Positions 1-11,515 of a DNA stretch of 64,000 nucleotides are shown here, one piece after another. A program made the translations under genes and the position numbers. The DNA is from Armillaria gallica. Taxonomy: Eukaryota > Basidiomycota > Agaricomycetes > Agaricales > Physalacriaceae. Under the pieces are notes generated by a model, which ran no database searches, had not been told where the DNA came from, and worked only from the letters and a program-made list of their open reading frames with translations. The stretch is taken from the NCBI GenBank assembly GCA_037576215.1, contig JBANDB010000012.1, forward strand, positions 682,001-746,000. Reading direction: 5' to 3'. The stretch's first letter is position 1; each line of letters begins with the position of its first letter.

Positions 1-32
1 GTGATAAAAATCTTTTACGGCGAAAGGATAGC

Positions 33-105
33 AGGAGCTAGAATCGAACAAGCACCGCACGGAGATCCAATGCGCCATCCTGTTGTGGAGTCATATACAT
101 AACGC
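33..105 (-). repeat. tRNA-like repeat, type B
   Basis: Read on the minus strand, the 3' part has a B-box-like TTGTTCGATTCTAGC and a T-arm-like stem, preceded by a degraded D-arm region. The same kind of module recurs near 29206, 39828 and 40662. Acceptor and anticodon stems do not close, so this is a tRNA-derived repeat and not a working tRNA. Confidence 0.45.
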
Positions 106-902
106 ATCGAAATATCCGAACAGGGGTGTTATACAATTGAAGTACGGAATGACAGTTGCATTGATAACGATGAGGATGGTGTGTACGCGAGTAGGCTAAT
201 GTGCCTAGTAAATGAACAAAGTCATATCCAACAAGAGAGCGACCGCCAGGACAGCACCACCAATATGTAAACCATTACAAGATGAAGGGGCGGTGACTGC
301 GGCGGACGGTGGAGCACAGGTGGTGGAGCTTGACGAGGCTGCTGAGAGGTGGATCCGGATGCGGGGATTGGCATATCCAAAGGAGGACCTAGAAGGGTGC
401 ATGGTGTGAACGAGGACTTGGAACGAAGAGCTTCATGTAGACCCGGAAGTCGATCATCAGCGACCGGTCATCTAAGGCATGAACCCGCCGAGCAGAACAG
501 AAGACACTCGCACCTCACCCTCCTCTTTCTCACGCACCCCCATTCATCCAGACTCGACGTCAAGGAAACCCACGTCTCTCCCCATCTTTTCTATGGTGCC
601 CCAAACAATTCTAAAGATGAAAAGGCGGACAGAACAGTCGCGTAGGCCACTGGGAAATATGTGAGATCAATATGCCAAAGTTGGCACCTCCCTGTATATC
701 TGACAGTATTTCTCTCCATTTATTATGATCGCAGTAGCCTCGTGTTGGAACCTGGATTGAGTGTAGAGGGGAATGGGAAGAGGAAGAACACCATTTATTT
801 TCCCACGGTAAAATGCAGATCGCCTTTCTGCTTCGCTGCAAAATCAAGTATTGATAATGTTCACGCGCCAAAAGTTTTTCAGAAAAGATCAATATCGTCT
901 AT

Positions 903-995
903 TCCCCTTCAGCCGACTTGAACGACTGACTTGACTGAGTCGGATTGGCAGAGAAGTATACCACTGGCGCTCTCTACCGACTGAGCTAAGAGGGA
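903..995 (-). repeat. tRNA-like repeat, type A
   Basis: On the minus strand it starts TCCCTCTTAGCTCAGTCGG, matching the A-box consensus (TRGCNNAGYNGG), and ends with a B-box-like GTTCAAGTC followed by a partial complement of the acceptor start. About 90 nt lie between the arms, longer than a standard tRNA. It is the best-preserved A-box of a family also found near 1544, 4787, 24544, 26769, 29041, 30968/39687 and 40545. Confidence 0.55.
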
Positions 996-1324
996 CCTAC
1001 GTAGTTGTACCACACAGACATCCATGAAGGGCTTCTTAACGGTGTCAGTGCATGAATCGCGACAACATTTTCTTTATTTATTGGCATCGGATGCGTAACT
1101 GGTGCTCGAGTCTGAGAAACAAAACCCGCAAATCAGTTCCTTCACGACGTCCCACAAAAGATGCATCTCCCTCCTCGAGCTCTCAGGTCGAGGATAATGC
1201 TACGTGGTGAAGGCGGCGATGGTCACTAAATTACAAGGTCACGAGCGTATGCGGAGAGATGTCATCCCATCCATTCCCAGTGCCCAATTTCCGTGAACGA
1301 AAAAAAACTAACGCAAACGACTCA

Positions 1325-1395
1325 CACCGGATGTCCCCGACTCGAACGAGGCGACCGCGTAGACGGGAATCCCGTTCAGCTATGGATCCTCTCAC
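1325..1395 (-). repeat. tRNA-like sequence with intact T-arm
   Basis: On the minus strand a T-arm CCTCG-TTCGAGT-CGGGG can be drawn (five pairs, one G-U) and GGAT/ATCC can start an acceptor stem. The anticodon arm is not convincing. Probably a tRNA relic or tRNA-derived retroposon. Confidence 0.35.
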
Positions 1396-2389
1396 CGAAG
1401 AGCTGACTTGAACTAAGAATGGCACCAGTCAAAACATGCCAACGGTACAACTAAACCGAAGAAATAATTCAAGCCCGACTATTCAGAGACCTGAGATTAA
1501 TTCGCTCAGGCAAAGAATTTTCTCAAACGAGCGATTCAATAAATCCCTCTAGCCGACTTGAACGACTGGCTACTAATCTACCGGACAAACTAATAGGAAT
1601 ATATGCATGCAGAAGATGAGGATCAACCAGCGGTGGGACCGAAAGGTTAGAGCGGTTTTCCATAGGTCGAGAATAATGCCGAACATAGCAATGGTCATTG
1701 AATTACAAGATGAGATGGAACAGGCTTGGAGCGCGTGAGTGGCTCAAAGGAGGTCAAAATCGCCCACAGCTTGAAAGAACTACAGACTCGAAATTAGAGC
1801 AGCCTCAAGTAAAAGAAGAGATACGCGTACCTCTACTACCGATCCTCGTACCACCCGTCCGCACACCACACTGACTCTCCTTCCCAGTCCACCCCTTCCA
1901 ACTGTTGAGTCGATATGAACTCAGCGACTTGAACGTCTGTCTCAGCGGAGAAGAATCGGAGGGTGTGTCGTAGTAGGCGCCTAGAAGGTAGAGGCGGCGG
2001 ACAAGCAAGCCGATTCTAAGGATATATCATCAGCGACCGACGTGCTTCAAATGAAATGAGATGGACGGACCCTATCGCTAGTAAGCCTTTGCTAGCCTTG
2101 AGCCTTACGTTGATTTGGGCTGGTCTACAGGGACTTTAGCACAAAAAAGCACTTTTAGGCGCTGCGTCGAGCGAGATGACTCACAAAAAAGGCGATGAAC
2201 GTGGACTCGAGCCTCTGTGTACTGAAGGAAAGGCGGTCAAGGAGCTTGAATGAACGCTAACACGGGGTTCACGAAATCAATGGGTTGCATGATTACAAGG
2301 CGGGTCCATTCCGAAACGATTTGCACAATGTATGCATGACGATGTCAATATGTCTATAGATATGAGATGAGAAACATGCCGGGGCGCAG

Positions 2390-2760
2390 GAAATGACATG
2401 CGCACCTCCACTACCAACCTTCCATCGCTAGCCACAGTTCCAGTGCAGCCGTGAGTCAGTACACGTCGCTTCTAGACAGCCAAAGTCAGCGAGACGCCAG
2501 CATCGAAAGAGGAATGCACGCGCCTCCATTGCCTGTTAGCGGTGAAACGGAGACAAGGACGTCGATGAAACAAAGATCCGGATACAGTGACGCGGACCAC
2601 GGCATGTGTTTCCCACGGCCACAAATTCGCGGTACATGTGATCTCAACGCGTTGATTTCAAATAGCGCCTTCGACGTGTCATTCGCCTTCTCCAGCCTAA
2701 GGCGTTGTCGCATCCGCATCTCACAAAGTGTATTGCATTCCTTCGTGAAATAGAGCAAGA
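2390..2760 (-). pseudogene. Decayed exon block of the duplicated gene family
   Basis: The minus-strand frame at 2486-2758 contains INALRSHVPRI, which matches INAFRSHVPRI in the frame at 13513-13788; the same DNA stretch (TTCCCACGG ... CATGTGATCT) recurs near 24052, 26290, 28518 and 30470. A second short block at 2400-2440 resembles the exon end near 4460 and 25552. No complete reading frame remains and I do not recognise the protein. Confidence 0.45.
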
Positions 2761-3014
2761 ACGTGACACGGCAAAGAGAAGCCCGACTGAAACCAGAATC
2801 TGGCTGGGAATTCTACTGACCTATTGACACGACTTCGTCCCTTTGGCCCATTTCATTTATAAAAGCACCTAGATGGATGGCAGCCACGAACAGTCCTATC
2901 AATAGATTGAGGACGCACTGAAGCGACCGGTGGTATCAAGGCCTTGGACCGGCAGCTTTCGGCGCAACGCATGATACAGACAGATCCTGAATCCGCGAAT
3001 CTATTTACTAAGTT

Positions 3015-3960
3015 TTACTGAGGTAATTCAGATCTCTGTGGAACAAGACCTGGTGCGCAATAGAGTAAAACTGCAAGGATCTCAGGCAGTGCAACCAAAG
3101 GGTACCAGGAATTTTCGTTGAGCACTGCTTCAGTATTATTGATCGTAGCCGTCAAGAAAGCCTCGCGCACGATGAGTAGAATCGAGATGGCACAAAGTAT
3201 GAACGACCCATGTTTTTCTCCAAAGGCCTCAGGATTTTCCCTATGGTAACCTAAAACACGCTCTGAGTCAGTCAAACCGGGTAGATAATTCGACGAAAGA
3301 TGCACTGGCCTTCATCTATCTCTTTCCTGATGAGCACTACGGTCCCGTACGCTTCAAGAACGGTGAGGACAAAGGCGAGAATGACACTAGCTTTGCGAAG
3401 AGCAATACCGGTAGAACCTGTGGGATCATTCAATTCCGTAGTGATACCAGCTATTCCCAACGCATTTTCAGCTGTGAGGGAAAGTTGGAAGATACCGCGA
3501 CTACGCGATAGGCGCGATAGAATACTTGTGGGGGGAGGGAGGTCGGAGAGTAGCTCTCTGGGAATAATCAGCAGCGCTCAGCACTAGTCTATAAATTCGA
3601 CTCACCTGTCCAGCACCAAGGTGTAGGCAGCGTACAACAACCCGAAGAACCCTATCCCGAACAAGACCTCATCGGCAATGAGGAGACCAAGGTTTTTCCC
3701 TGCTGAATCTGCTCCTATCAAAATGGCGCGTATCGTGAATGCAACGAAACGGACTGGGCGAGACGCTCAGCAGATACTCTATAGGTAAGAAAAAACAGCT
3801 TACTTGCACAGAAGATAGATAACATTACATGCACGTAAGTGGGATTTTTGAAGGATTCTTGGACAAAAAATCCACACAAGGGGACGTAGGCGATGGTGAA
3901 AACAATGGCTCCAGCTATACTGTTGTATCCATAGGCATCTGCGTAGTTGGTGCCCATCAT
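3015..3960 (-). CDS. Multi-pass fungal membrane protein (4 exons)
   Basis: Joining exons 3960-3804, 3753-3606, 3557-3310 and 3250-3015 gives 263 codons (262 residues) with matching phases. The product is strongly hydrophobic, with about seven membrane segments (first near residues 12-32; later ones include YGTVVLIRK and SILLIVREAFL), and resembles the seven-helix fungal proteins near the RTA1-like group; function is unknown. Introns 1 and 2 are 50 and 48 bp with GT-AG ends. Intron 3 (3251-3309) only keeps the frame if the donor is GC (AAG|GCCAGT), which could be a mutated GTCAGT. ATG at 3960 directly precedes a typical N-terminus (ADAYGYNSIAGAI); a second ATG follows at once. An upstream exon cannot be excluded because an AG lies just before the open frame. 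The gene appears intact unless the GC donor is not used. Confidence 0.72.
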
Positions 3961-6374
3961 CGTATATTGTGCTGATGGGAAGGAAGGGTAGTTGGGCTTC
4001 AGCTTGGCATTGGCGTCGCCCTTATAGAACAGCCAAGCGGTTCTCAGACGCGTCTATTTTAAATTGGTTCGCTTTTCCTTGCGTCTTGACGGCCCGGAGA
4101 AAAAGAACTGGTGCCGTTGGGCCACTGTAGGTACCGTCGGGAGGAGATGCAGTGCGTCGGATCACCCAAACCACTGTACATATGCTGTGTGTGCCATCAC
4201 TGCATCCATCTTATGCAGGTTCTTCCCGTGCCACGGAGTCGGAAGAACCCGTGGCTTAACAGAAAGACCGTTCGACTGGTTCCAGCGTTTATCCATTGGA
4301 TATGCTCGTATGCGTTCCCCGACGCTTGCAGATCTTGTACAACCGACTTGCAATCCTGGAGCAAGAGTGTCCAAGGCCATCGATGGGCGTGCGGTCGGTG
4401 ATGCAAAGAATATCAGTACATTTTCAGGCATGAAAGAAGCAAGGCGAAAGAAGTGCCACACGTACCTCCACTACCATTAGAGTCCCTCCGCCTGCAGCCA
4501 GTTCTAGCGCAGCACCAGGGATCCTTAATCCTTTAATCCATACACGTCTCGAGCTCTTGAAGGCATTCGATTCGTTCAACGGTTAGGGCACAGCCGCAAG
4601 GGAGGTACATAGGTTGTCAAAGTTAGCGAGCCGCGACACGCCGACGCCGAAAGAACACTGAACGCAGTGCGACGTGTGCATTTATCTGTACCGGAGTCAG
4701 GACTCGAATGTCGCCTCTCGATAATAACCAAAAAAACAAAAACAAAAAAATGAAGAGGAATTCTATCCAACAGAATTTGTTGAAAGTCTCCGCTAGTCGA
4801 CTTGAACGACTGATTCGTCATACTTAAACCAGGAGGGTTGCCAGAATAAGATATACTAGTGACGTGCTCTGCCAACTGAGCCAGGAGGGATAAGCAGAGA
4901 TACCTGTCAGAAAGTAGACAGCTACGAAGCGAGCGTCAGGGACAATGGAGACGCAGTATATTTAGCATCGTCAGAGGATATGGATTGAGAAGGAGTAGAG
5001 ACGAAGGAGTCCGGCAGGTCGGTAGCATCATGATACTACCTGCCACATATGGGCCGTGGTCACATAGTAGAATCGGTCGCAAGCAGCAGCGGGACTGGGC
5101 GATTAGAGCAGAAAATAAGAGGGGAAAATATGGTAAGTATACTAAGACGCATACAGAGAATCTAGATTTGGTACCTAATCTTAGTGGACGAGAAGACATG
5201 GACGCTTGATTGATCTATGTCATATGAAGTACTTGAAAAGAAGTCAATGTGGAATTAATATACCTACCATCAGTCAATGACAGTCATGAGCGGAGCACCG
5301 ACGCGTCACGCGTGAAACTCTGGAAACGAACACGTTTCTCGACCACATTGTACCGAACGAAATGTAACAAGTGAAGAAAGCACATATTTCTCCGTGGGAA
5401 AATACATGCTTCTTCCTCTTCCGGGTCTTTCCGGGTCCTCCCCACGGCGTCGACGCTAGTTTTGATTAGTGTCGCCGATCAGCGGCCCGGCGGAATGGCG
5501 CTTGACTTCAAACCACAACGACGGGAAGACTTCGACACATTCAAAAGTACTGCGGCTTCCTCGCGATTTCCGCTGTAAGTACAGCGTCTTGCCTGACTGA
5601 GAAGCTGCGTAACGAACTGCTGGGGCTGACGTCGGGACTCAGTGGTAGAATGCCCAGTCGCAGAGACCGTGTTTTTCTCTACTGCTCGTGTGACTTTTGC
5701 ATTTATCCAGCTAAAATATTGATGGAAGTGTTAGAATCGCAGGGCTGAACTCAAACGAAGCGAGTAGCAAAATAGGTTACATCTGTGGCAAACGCGACAT
5801 GGGGACTGACTACGTAATATCTAGCTTTATATACTACGAAATCCCCGCGGAAGTAAGCAAACACGTAAGTAAATCCGTACGAGAACCAAACGGCGACTAA
5901 CTGTCTGCCATGAGAAGCTCGAATACCTCACAGGAAGCACACGACACAAACAGAAGACAAACAAGCTATGAGTATTAGCTCCGTTACCATCGTACTGGGC
6001 GGGAGATATGTACTCACCGATGCAAGTTCATACACAACACGCAGGGATCTGGTATAGGTCGTAATCAGAGGTGCATTATCTCTTTCAAATACTTCTGGTT
6101 TTTCTTCTCATACCAACAAAGCATTACTTCCAGGGCAACAAATCCTCAAACGTATCTACTTCCTTGAGATTCCGGGTACACTGCAACGGTTAAAGCGAGT
6201 TGTTCTTCGACCTCCTCCCTGTGACGCACTCTCCCTATTGGCCCGCACGAGGTCTGCAATGAATAAGACGTGTCCTCTAACGGAATATTCATGAACCAGG
6301 TTAGTGGGAGAACTTATTCATAGGGTTCTATTTTTAACAGGTTATTCTTATCCTCAGTCATCTCCCGGGAGTAG
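3961..6374. other. Intergenic region with one tRNA-like repeat
   Basis: No gene recognised. Around 4440-4510 there is an exon-end-like block (GGTAGTGGAG|GTACGT on the minus strand) related to the duplicated family. 4787-4890 is a type A tRNA-like repeat. The rest, including the roughly 1.4 kb upstream of the amidohydrolase gene, shows no structure that I can name. Confidence 0.5.
4787..4890 (-). repeat. tRNA-like repeat, type A
   Basis: On the minus strand it begins TCCCTCCTGGCTCAGTTGG (A-box-like) and ends with GTTCAAGTCGAC (B-box-like), about 100 nt apart. Same family as 903-995; not a functional tRNA because the arms are too far apart and the acceptor ends do not pair well. Confidence 0.5.
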
Positions 6375-6381
6375 TATATAT
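6375..6381 (+). promoter_or_regulatory. TATA-like box of amidohydrolase gene
   Basis: TATATAT lies 42-48 bases upstream of the ATG at 6423, a spacing that suits a fungal core promoter with a short 5' leader. Assignment is by position only. Confidence 0.35.
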
Positions 6382-6422
6382 GGCAGCAGAGTCGCCAGGA
6401 TGTCTCGTCTTATCGCTACGAA

Positions 6423-7813
6423 ATGAAGCGTTCCTTTTTGCTTGCTCTTACCGTGGCGTCCTTCATTCATGCTAGGGTGTGGAATGATACTGGCGTTGGC
6501 ACTATCGTCTTCGAAGAGGCATGGTCAACTCCTGAAATTGCGGTCACAGTGGGGTGAGCGTTATCTACTGACAGGATGTCGCAAATATTAATTTGAAAAA
6601 ACATAGTGGTGCACCGGCTCTTGGTGCGTCTCAAGCTCTTTGGCAGTGCCTAAGGCCAATCTAAATGAATACCATGACAGGCAAAACTATCGAAGAACTT
6701 CATGCAAATCTCGTTGATGTTCATAATCACAGACTTGCACTTATGGATGAGTTTGGTATTGACTTTGCAAGTGACACCTCCGTCCTCTGAAGCTTCCCTG
6801 ATTTAATAAATGCGCATTCAGATGGTTCTCTCTTGCGTACAACCTTGCGTCCAAGGGGTATCCGATCCGGAAACGGCCGCCGCAATGGCCGTGGATCTCA
6901 ACAACAACTTAGCGGATCTTATTTCGAACAATACTCTGCGGTTTGGCGCCTTTGCGGCTTTAGCTATGCATAACGCTTCTGTGGCTGCTCAAGAACTCAA
7001 CCGGACCGTCAAGGAGCTGGGTTTCCTGGGAGCTTTGCTCAATGATTATCAACAATCGGGACCGAATGACGGTATGTCTCCGCATTACCCTCACGTCGCA
7101 CGAGGTATCTAATGTGCCTGTAGACACACTCTTATACTATGATCAACCGGAATACGATGAATTCTGGCAGATGGTGACGGACCTGGATGTACCAGTGTAC
7201 CTCCACCCTAGAACGAATGTAGAACCTATTTTGTCGCTCGTTTATGGCCATGGCTTTGGTCTGGAAGGCCCTGCTCAAGAATTTGCGGCAACGCTATCGA
7301 CACATATATTGGGATTATGCACAAACGGGATTTTCGAGTAAGCACACTTGCCATTACCGTTTGCGTACATGTGCGATTACCAAATGTGGACAGCCGGTTC
7401 CCAACTCTCAAGATCATTGTTGGCCATCTCGGGGAAAGACTTCCCTCGGACTTATTCAGAACTGATGAACGTAAGTCTGTTGATGGTATGCCATCTTTCA
7501 CGGTCTTGACTCATCTTTTATAAAAGAACTCCTTCGCCAAGTTCCCCTGGGAATTCCTATGCAGCGGAATGCCTCCTCGTATTGGCTCACGAATTTGTAT
7601 GAGACGACTGCTGGAAATTTCGCAACGCCGTTGCTGCAATTCCACAAGTCACAGATAGGCTTGGATAGGATTATGCATTCGATTGATTATCCCTTCGCTC
7701 TAATCAGTGAAGGGCAGGACTGGGTCAATAGTCTAGGAGACGTACTGACAAGAGAAGAGTTGCTAGAACTAAAGCGGGGTACTGCGATAAGGGTATTGAA
7801 GCTGGATGACTGA
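6423..7813 (+). CDS. Secreted amidohydrolase-2 family enzyme (7 exons)
   Basis: Exons 6423-6553, 6607-6623, 6681-6766, 6822-7071, 7124-7337, 7394-7470 and 7527-7813 splice to 354 codons with every phase matching. Residues 1-17 (MKRSFLLALTVASFIHA) form a signal peptide. The body matches the amidohydrolase-2 (ACMSD/2,3-dihydroxybenzoate decarboxylase-like) family: IVFEEAW near the start, VDVHNHRLALMDEFGID, VYLHPR, IIVGHLGERLP and SIDYPF near the end. Known members are metal-dependent and decarboxylate or hydrolyse small aromatic acids; the substrate here is unknown, and a secreted form is notable. Intron 3 (6767-6821) starts with GC in the perfect GC-donor context GCAAGT, and only this donor keeps MVLSC in frame. 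Exon 2 is only 17 nt and is the least certain part. Its 3' end faces the esterase gene. Confidence 0.85.
6767..6821 (+). other. GC-AG intron in amidohydrolase gene
   Basis: The coding frame GIDF|MVLSC joins exactly if the intron begins GCAAGT and ends TTCAG. The GT two bases further on would shift the frame. GC donors followed by AAGT are the established minor donor class. Confidence 0.7.
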
Positions 7814-8153
7814 ATTTGTTTATTTTCCGAGTGAGTCCTTGAAATTATATAACTACCTTTGCTTCGTTTTCTCTCCATCGCTTGTGGAGCAATATGCAGG
7901 TTTCTTCTTCCACATCAACGTTGGTAACTTCTTTATCGCGCCAGAAGACGACTGCCTGATCAACATCAGAGCTTATCAACCCCATCGTCCAAACAAGCAT
8001 CTCGACTAGGTTCTGGTACCAACCTTGACCCGACTGCTTCGAGCCGTACAACGATACATACAGCAGCCATGACACGCTAGACACCCTTCGAATCGCTTCA
8101 GGCAGGAGAAGCAAATCGATTTCAGTGAAAGCTACTTTGTGGTTATAATGGAC
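7814..8153. other. Convergent intergenic spacer
   Basis: Shared 3' region between the plus-strand amidohydrolase and the minus-strand esterase. No gene, repeat or clear hairpin seen. Confidence 0.5.
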
Positions 8154-10203
8154 TTAGTTCTGTTCCTTCTTCACCTTACTGGCAACGAACTGGCACCTAA
8201 CCACCTCTTTCTCGTCAGCAATTTCAACAAAACTCCCACTCATCGTCGTAGTGTTCTGTTGCAAGACAATCTGCCTTTTCTCGCCTACGGAGAAGCGATC
8301 CCAGATGGGTGATCGCTGCAGCTTGAAGGTGTTTGGATCCTGTGCCTGTACGAAGGAGAGCCAATACGCAATCAGCTCCTGTGAGAAAGCCGTTTCTTCA
8401 GGCGTCAGTGTGGTAGATGTCGCGGAACCATTGTAGCTTGACGTCGTGTTAGGTCAAGGGAAGGTCAGAGAAGGAGGGGGCGCCTACCCTGTATTGCTGC
8501 CGAGGAACATCATCCAATTCTCCGCCCCGTGACCGACGATGGTAGGATTGTCGCTCGTCGGATTGGGTTGGTTGTATCGGTAGGCCCATGTACTAAGCCC
8601 TTTGCTTGAATATGCACTAGCCAATATTGGCCGCTTTTGCAAAAGAGTATGTCAATGGAAGCGACAATAAGTACTTTGAATGTACTCACACAACATCGAT
8701 TCAAAGTTTCGCCTGTTGCCGCAGCTAGTCTTTGTTCCTCAGACTCAAAGTCCGAAGATGGGTACGCCTGAAGGGTAAGGTTTGGAAAGAGCCACCAGGA
8801 CGAAAGCTACTCACGACGAGGTAATCGCTGGTGTCTTGTTCGTCTAGTCCCGGAAATAGGATTTTCAAGGATGACGGTATATCGTATCCCAGAACATACG
8901 ATTCGTTAGAATCGGAGCTAGCTTTGTTGAATTTCTCAGTTTGAGAAGAATACAATAGGGCTTACCCGACGATAAGAGGGACGCGGGCGAAATGACCCAA
9001 GCCCAGGGACACTGTTGGGAATTCGGTGAAGACCTTGCCGTCTATGACAGGATGAAAGGCGTTGTAAAGACCAGCACTGATAGAATCTAAGTATGACAGC
9101 TGACACTGCGGTGAAAAACGAACGTACAATTCACCATTTGCTGCTGCATCTTGAGCGTGAGCAAGAGCGCTCACGTTGGCTTCTCTCAGACATTGTAACT
9201 TGGAAGAAATGCTGCCAGAGGCGCATCCTGCTCGCTCAGCGTAAAAGTCGAACAAGGGCTATGAACAGATCAGCCAAAGCACTGGCGGTTGATAAGATGA
9301 CTCACCCGCTGCTGCTCAGGGAATGGAAGAGGGGTCCTATACGCGCTCTGTACGATAGCGCCAGAGAACAGCGATTCATCTTCATGCGCAACGAGGTGGA
9401 GCTCCACTGAGGCTCCTCCCGCGCTCTGCCCGTTGATAGTCACCCTGGACGGATCTCCGCCGAACGCTCGTATATGTCGCTTGACCCATGTAAGAGCCTG
9501 TGTCTGGTCAAGAAAGCCTGCATTGAAGTCTCCATTGACAGTGTCTGAGAATTCTGGGATAGCGAGGAACCCAAAGGACGAAAGACGGTAATAGATGGTG
9601 ACGATGACGACATTGGGGCTTTGATGGACCCAATGGTCGAATGGAAAGGTGGCAGGGTTGCCGTAAACGTAGCTTCCTCCGTGGATATAAACAAGTACGG
9701 GTACTAGAGGGGCGTTGTTAGTAATGTTTCGCATGCTATTGAGATGCGTACAATTGCTTCCATTGATGGGTGAATAAATGTTGACTTTCAAACAGTCTTC
9801 ACTGCCTGCGCCTCCTGCGTCACCGACTGAAGTATAAAATGGTGCCTCAGACTCAGAACTCTTCAAAGGACTAGCATGTGGCATACATACCCAGAGTAGA
9901 CCCCTGGACGCAAAAGTTGGGGTAGGATGTCGCGTCAAAGATGGCACCATTCGCTTCTGATGCTATTCGCGTCGTGTTCAAAGGGATAGGCGCACGAAAT
10001 CGACGGTCACCAATAGGAGGCTCTGCGTAGGGGATACCAAGATATGCAATAGTGTCGGGGTATGAAAGATTGCCACGGTACTTTGCGTATCCTGTGTCGA
10101 TGATGAGCCTATCATTTGCGACAACAAGAAATTCGGCAAGCGATGAGAGACATGCGACGAGTACTGAGAGTTTTATCAAGACCATTATAGCTGGAGTCGG
10201 CAT
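8154..10203 (-). CDS. Secreted type-B carboxylesterase/lipase (8 exons)
   Basis: Exons 10203-9891, 9826-9306, 9258-9135, 9086-8966, 8917-8815, 8767-8690, 8633-8488 and 8436-8154 splice to 563 codons (562 residues), all phases consistent and all introns GT-AG (42-68 bp). A hydrophobic signal peptide covers about residues 7-25. Family landmarks in order: IAYLGIPYAEPP, SEDCLKVNIY, YIHGGSYVYG (oxyanion hole), nucleophile elbow GQSAGG, acidic-residue region YPSSDFESEE, and the catalytic histidine in GHGAEN near the C-terminus. Length and domain order fit fungal extracellular carboxylesterases that cleave carboxylic esters. It lies tail-to-tail with the amidohydrolase, so one could release and the other process an aromatic acid; this link is inference only. 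The ATG at 10203 is chosen because the signal peptide follows immediately. Confidence 0.9.
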
Positions 10204-11100
10204 CCGAATTCTGCCAGCGGATCAGTTTAGGGGGAACCAAAAGTCTCTCGTTTCTATGTCGAGGTCCACAAGTTCATTCTATAAGCTTTGTATGCTAATA
10301 GAAGCTTCGGTCGGTTAAGTGCCTGTGCAGCTTGAATTTGATATGGAAAAAGAGCAGTAAGTAATGGCCCAAGAGTCAGAAGGGTTCGTGCGCAGTACTC
10401 AGCCAAGCTAAGGGATGTGCAGCTCAGCAATGATTAATGAAGTCTTAGTAAAGACCGAAGGTGAGACCGAAGACACGCCGAGCCGGCGAGTGGTGAATAT
10501 TTGTACCAAATTTTTACAAATTTGGTATCGGCCGTCCATCGGCCGATGACGACTGCTTCTACGAACCGACGAATAAAATGCATGCCTCAACAATAATATG
10601 TGGCTAACTCGTGATAACGATGCGAAAACAATCTAGTAAAGGCGGAAACCGGATTATGAAATTGGTCCAGAGTTTGGAAAATGCCGAGCAAGGTCAGCTT
10701 TAGGAATCAAGTTGGACAATTAAGTTTCCTTCGTCTTGGACTGTTCATCTTTTTCTTAGAATATTCCTTGAAGGCTTTCTCGCGTCAACCGGTTCTGATT
10801 CAATGGGCCGACCATCAAGGACTAGTAGTAGTGGAAATAGAAAACAACAAAACGTGGATGCAACGGATCATTCTTAGGATAAAGGATATTATGGATACTT
10901 GTATGATCTCTTCTCTCCAGCATTTTGAGCATATCTTCCTACACAGAAGTGCGATCTGCGCAAGCTTGCAACCCTTGACCTGTCTTTCTTTCGCCAAGCA
11001 CGATTCCGCTTTTCTGAGCGTGTTCATGTCCACATCTTAGTCAAACGGGGGTATATAATTCAAGTAACCTCTGGAGATTGTTATCGACATCCTGTGGAAG
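10204..11100. other. Esterase upstream region and spacer
   Basis: Contains the esterase 5' region and two stacked perfect inverted repeats (10504-10547). No gene recognised; a 119-codon plus-strand frame at 10681-11040 has no domain and is not supported. Confidence 0.4.
10504..10547. repeat. Two adjacent perfect inverted repeats
   Basis: 10504-10513 pairs with 10518-10527 (10-bp arms TACCAAATTT, 4-nt loop). Immediately after, 10527-10533 pairs with 10541-10547 (7-bp arms ATCGGCC, 7-nt loop). They lie about 300 bp upstream of the esterase ATG and could be operator-like binding sites or a hairpin-forming relic. Confidence 0.6.
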
Positions 11101-11119
11101 CAGCATCAAATAAGGCACA

Positions 11120-11515
11120 CGCGGATTCCAGTGACATCGGAAGGTAGCCCTGATATCGAATGGTTAGAGCAAGATCTGACATGGGCTGTCAGAGTTCGAT
11201 TTAAAAGACGCCGAGAAGACCTAGGCAGCTCCATAGAAAGCTCGATAAGTGTCCAACATCTGTTAATCGAGTGAAAATTCGTAGTCGCTGAAACGCCAAG
11301 ATTTCGCTTACCATATCGAATTCTACCATGTAAGATAGCATATGAGAATGAACGAAAAGGTTTTTCTCCAGACGCTGGCATGATATCACGCCTCGATATC
11401 TCGAGCCTGGGTTACTCCACATATCAGTCCACTTACTAGAGCAGCCGTGAGCGAACACCCACCTTGACGTTTCCATCCCTGTTCCGTCGAATATTAGTCT
11501 CGCCAGGATCATCTT
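11120..11515 (-). pseudogene. Decayed secreted-protein paralogue, 3' exons (copy 1)
   Basis: Homologous over about 330 bp to 22540-22870. On the minus strand an exon reads EDDPGETNIRRNRDGNVK and ends at AAG|GTGGGT; a possible intron follows with branch-like ACTGAT and a CCCAG acceptor, then a second exon containing LEKNLFVH (LEKNLIVH in the other copy). The two copies share the splice signals but neither gives one continuous frame. The protein is not recognised. Confidence 0.5.

Larger units (their letters stand above)
1..3014. other. Gene-poor repeat region
   Basis: I see no intact gene in this stretch. It holds antisense tRNA-like repeats (about 33-105, 903-995, 1325-1395, 1544-1585) and one decayed exon block (2390-2760) belonging to the duplicated family found again at 11-13.8 kb and 22.5-30.6 kb. 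The short open frames here have no recognisable domain and overlap on both strands, so I do not call them genes. Confidence 0.6.

Noticed and set aside
10681..11040. 119-codon plus-strand ORF
   Set aside because: No domain, no signal, opposite-strand frame of similar length; composition like the surrounding spacer.
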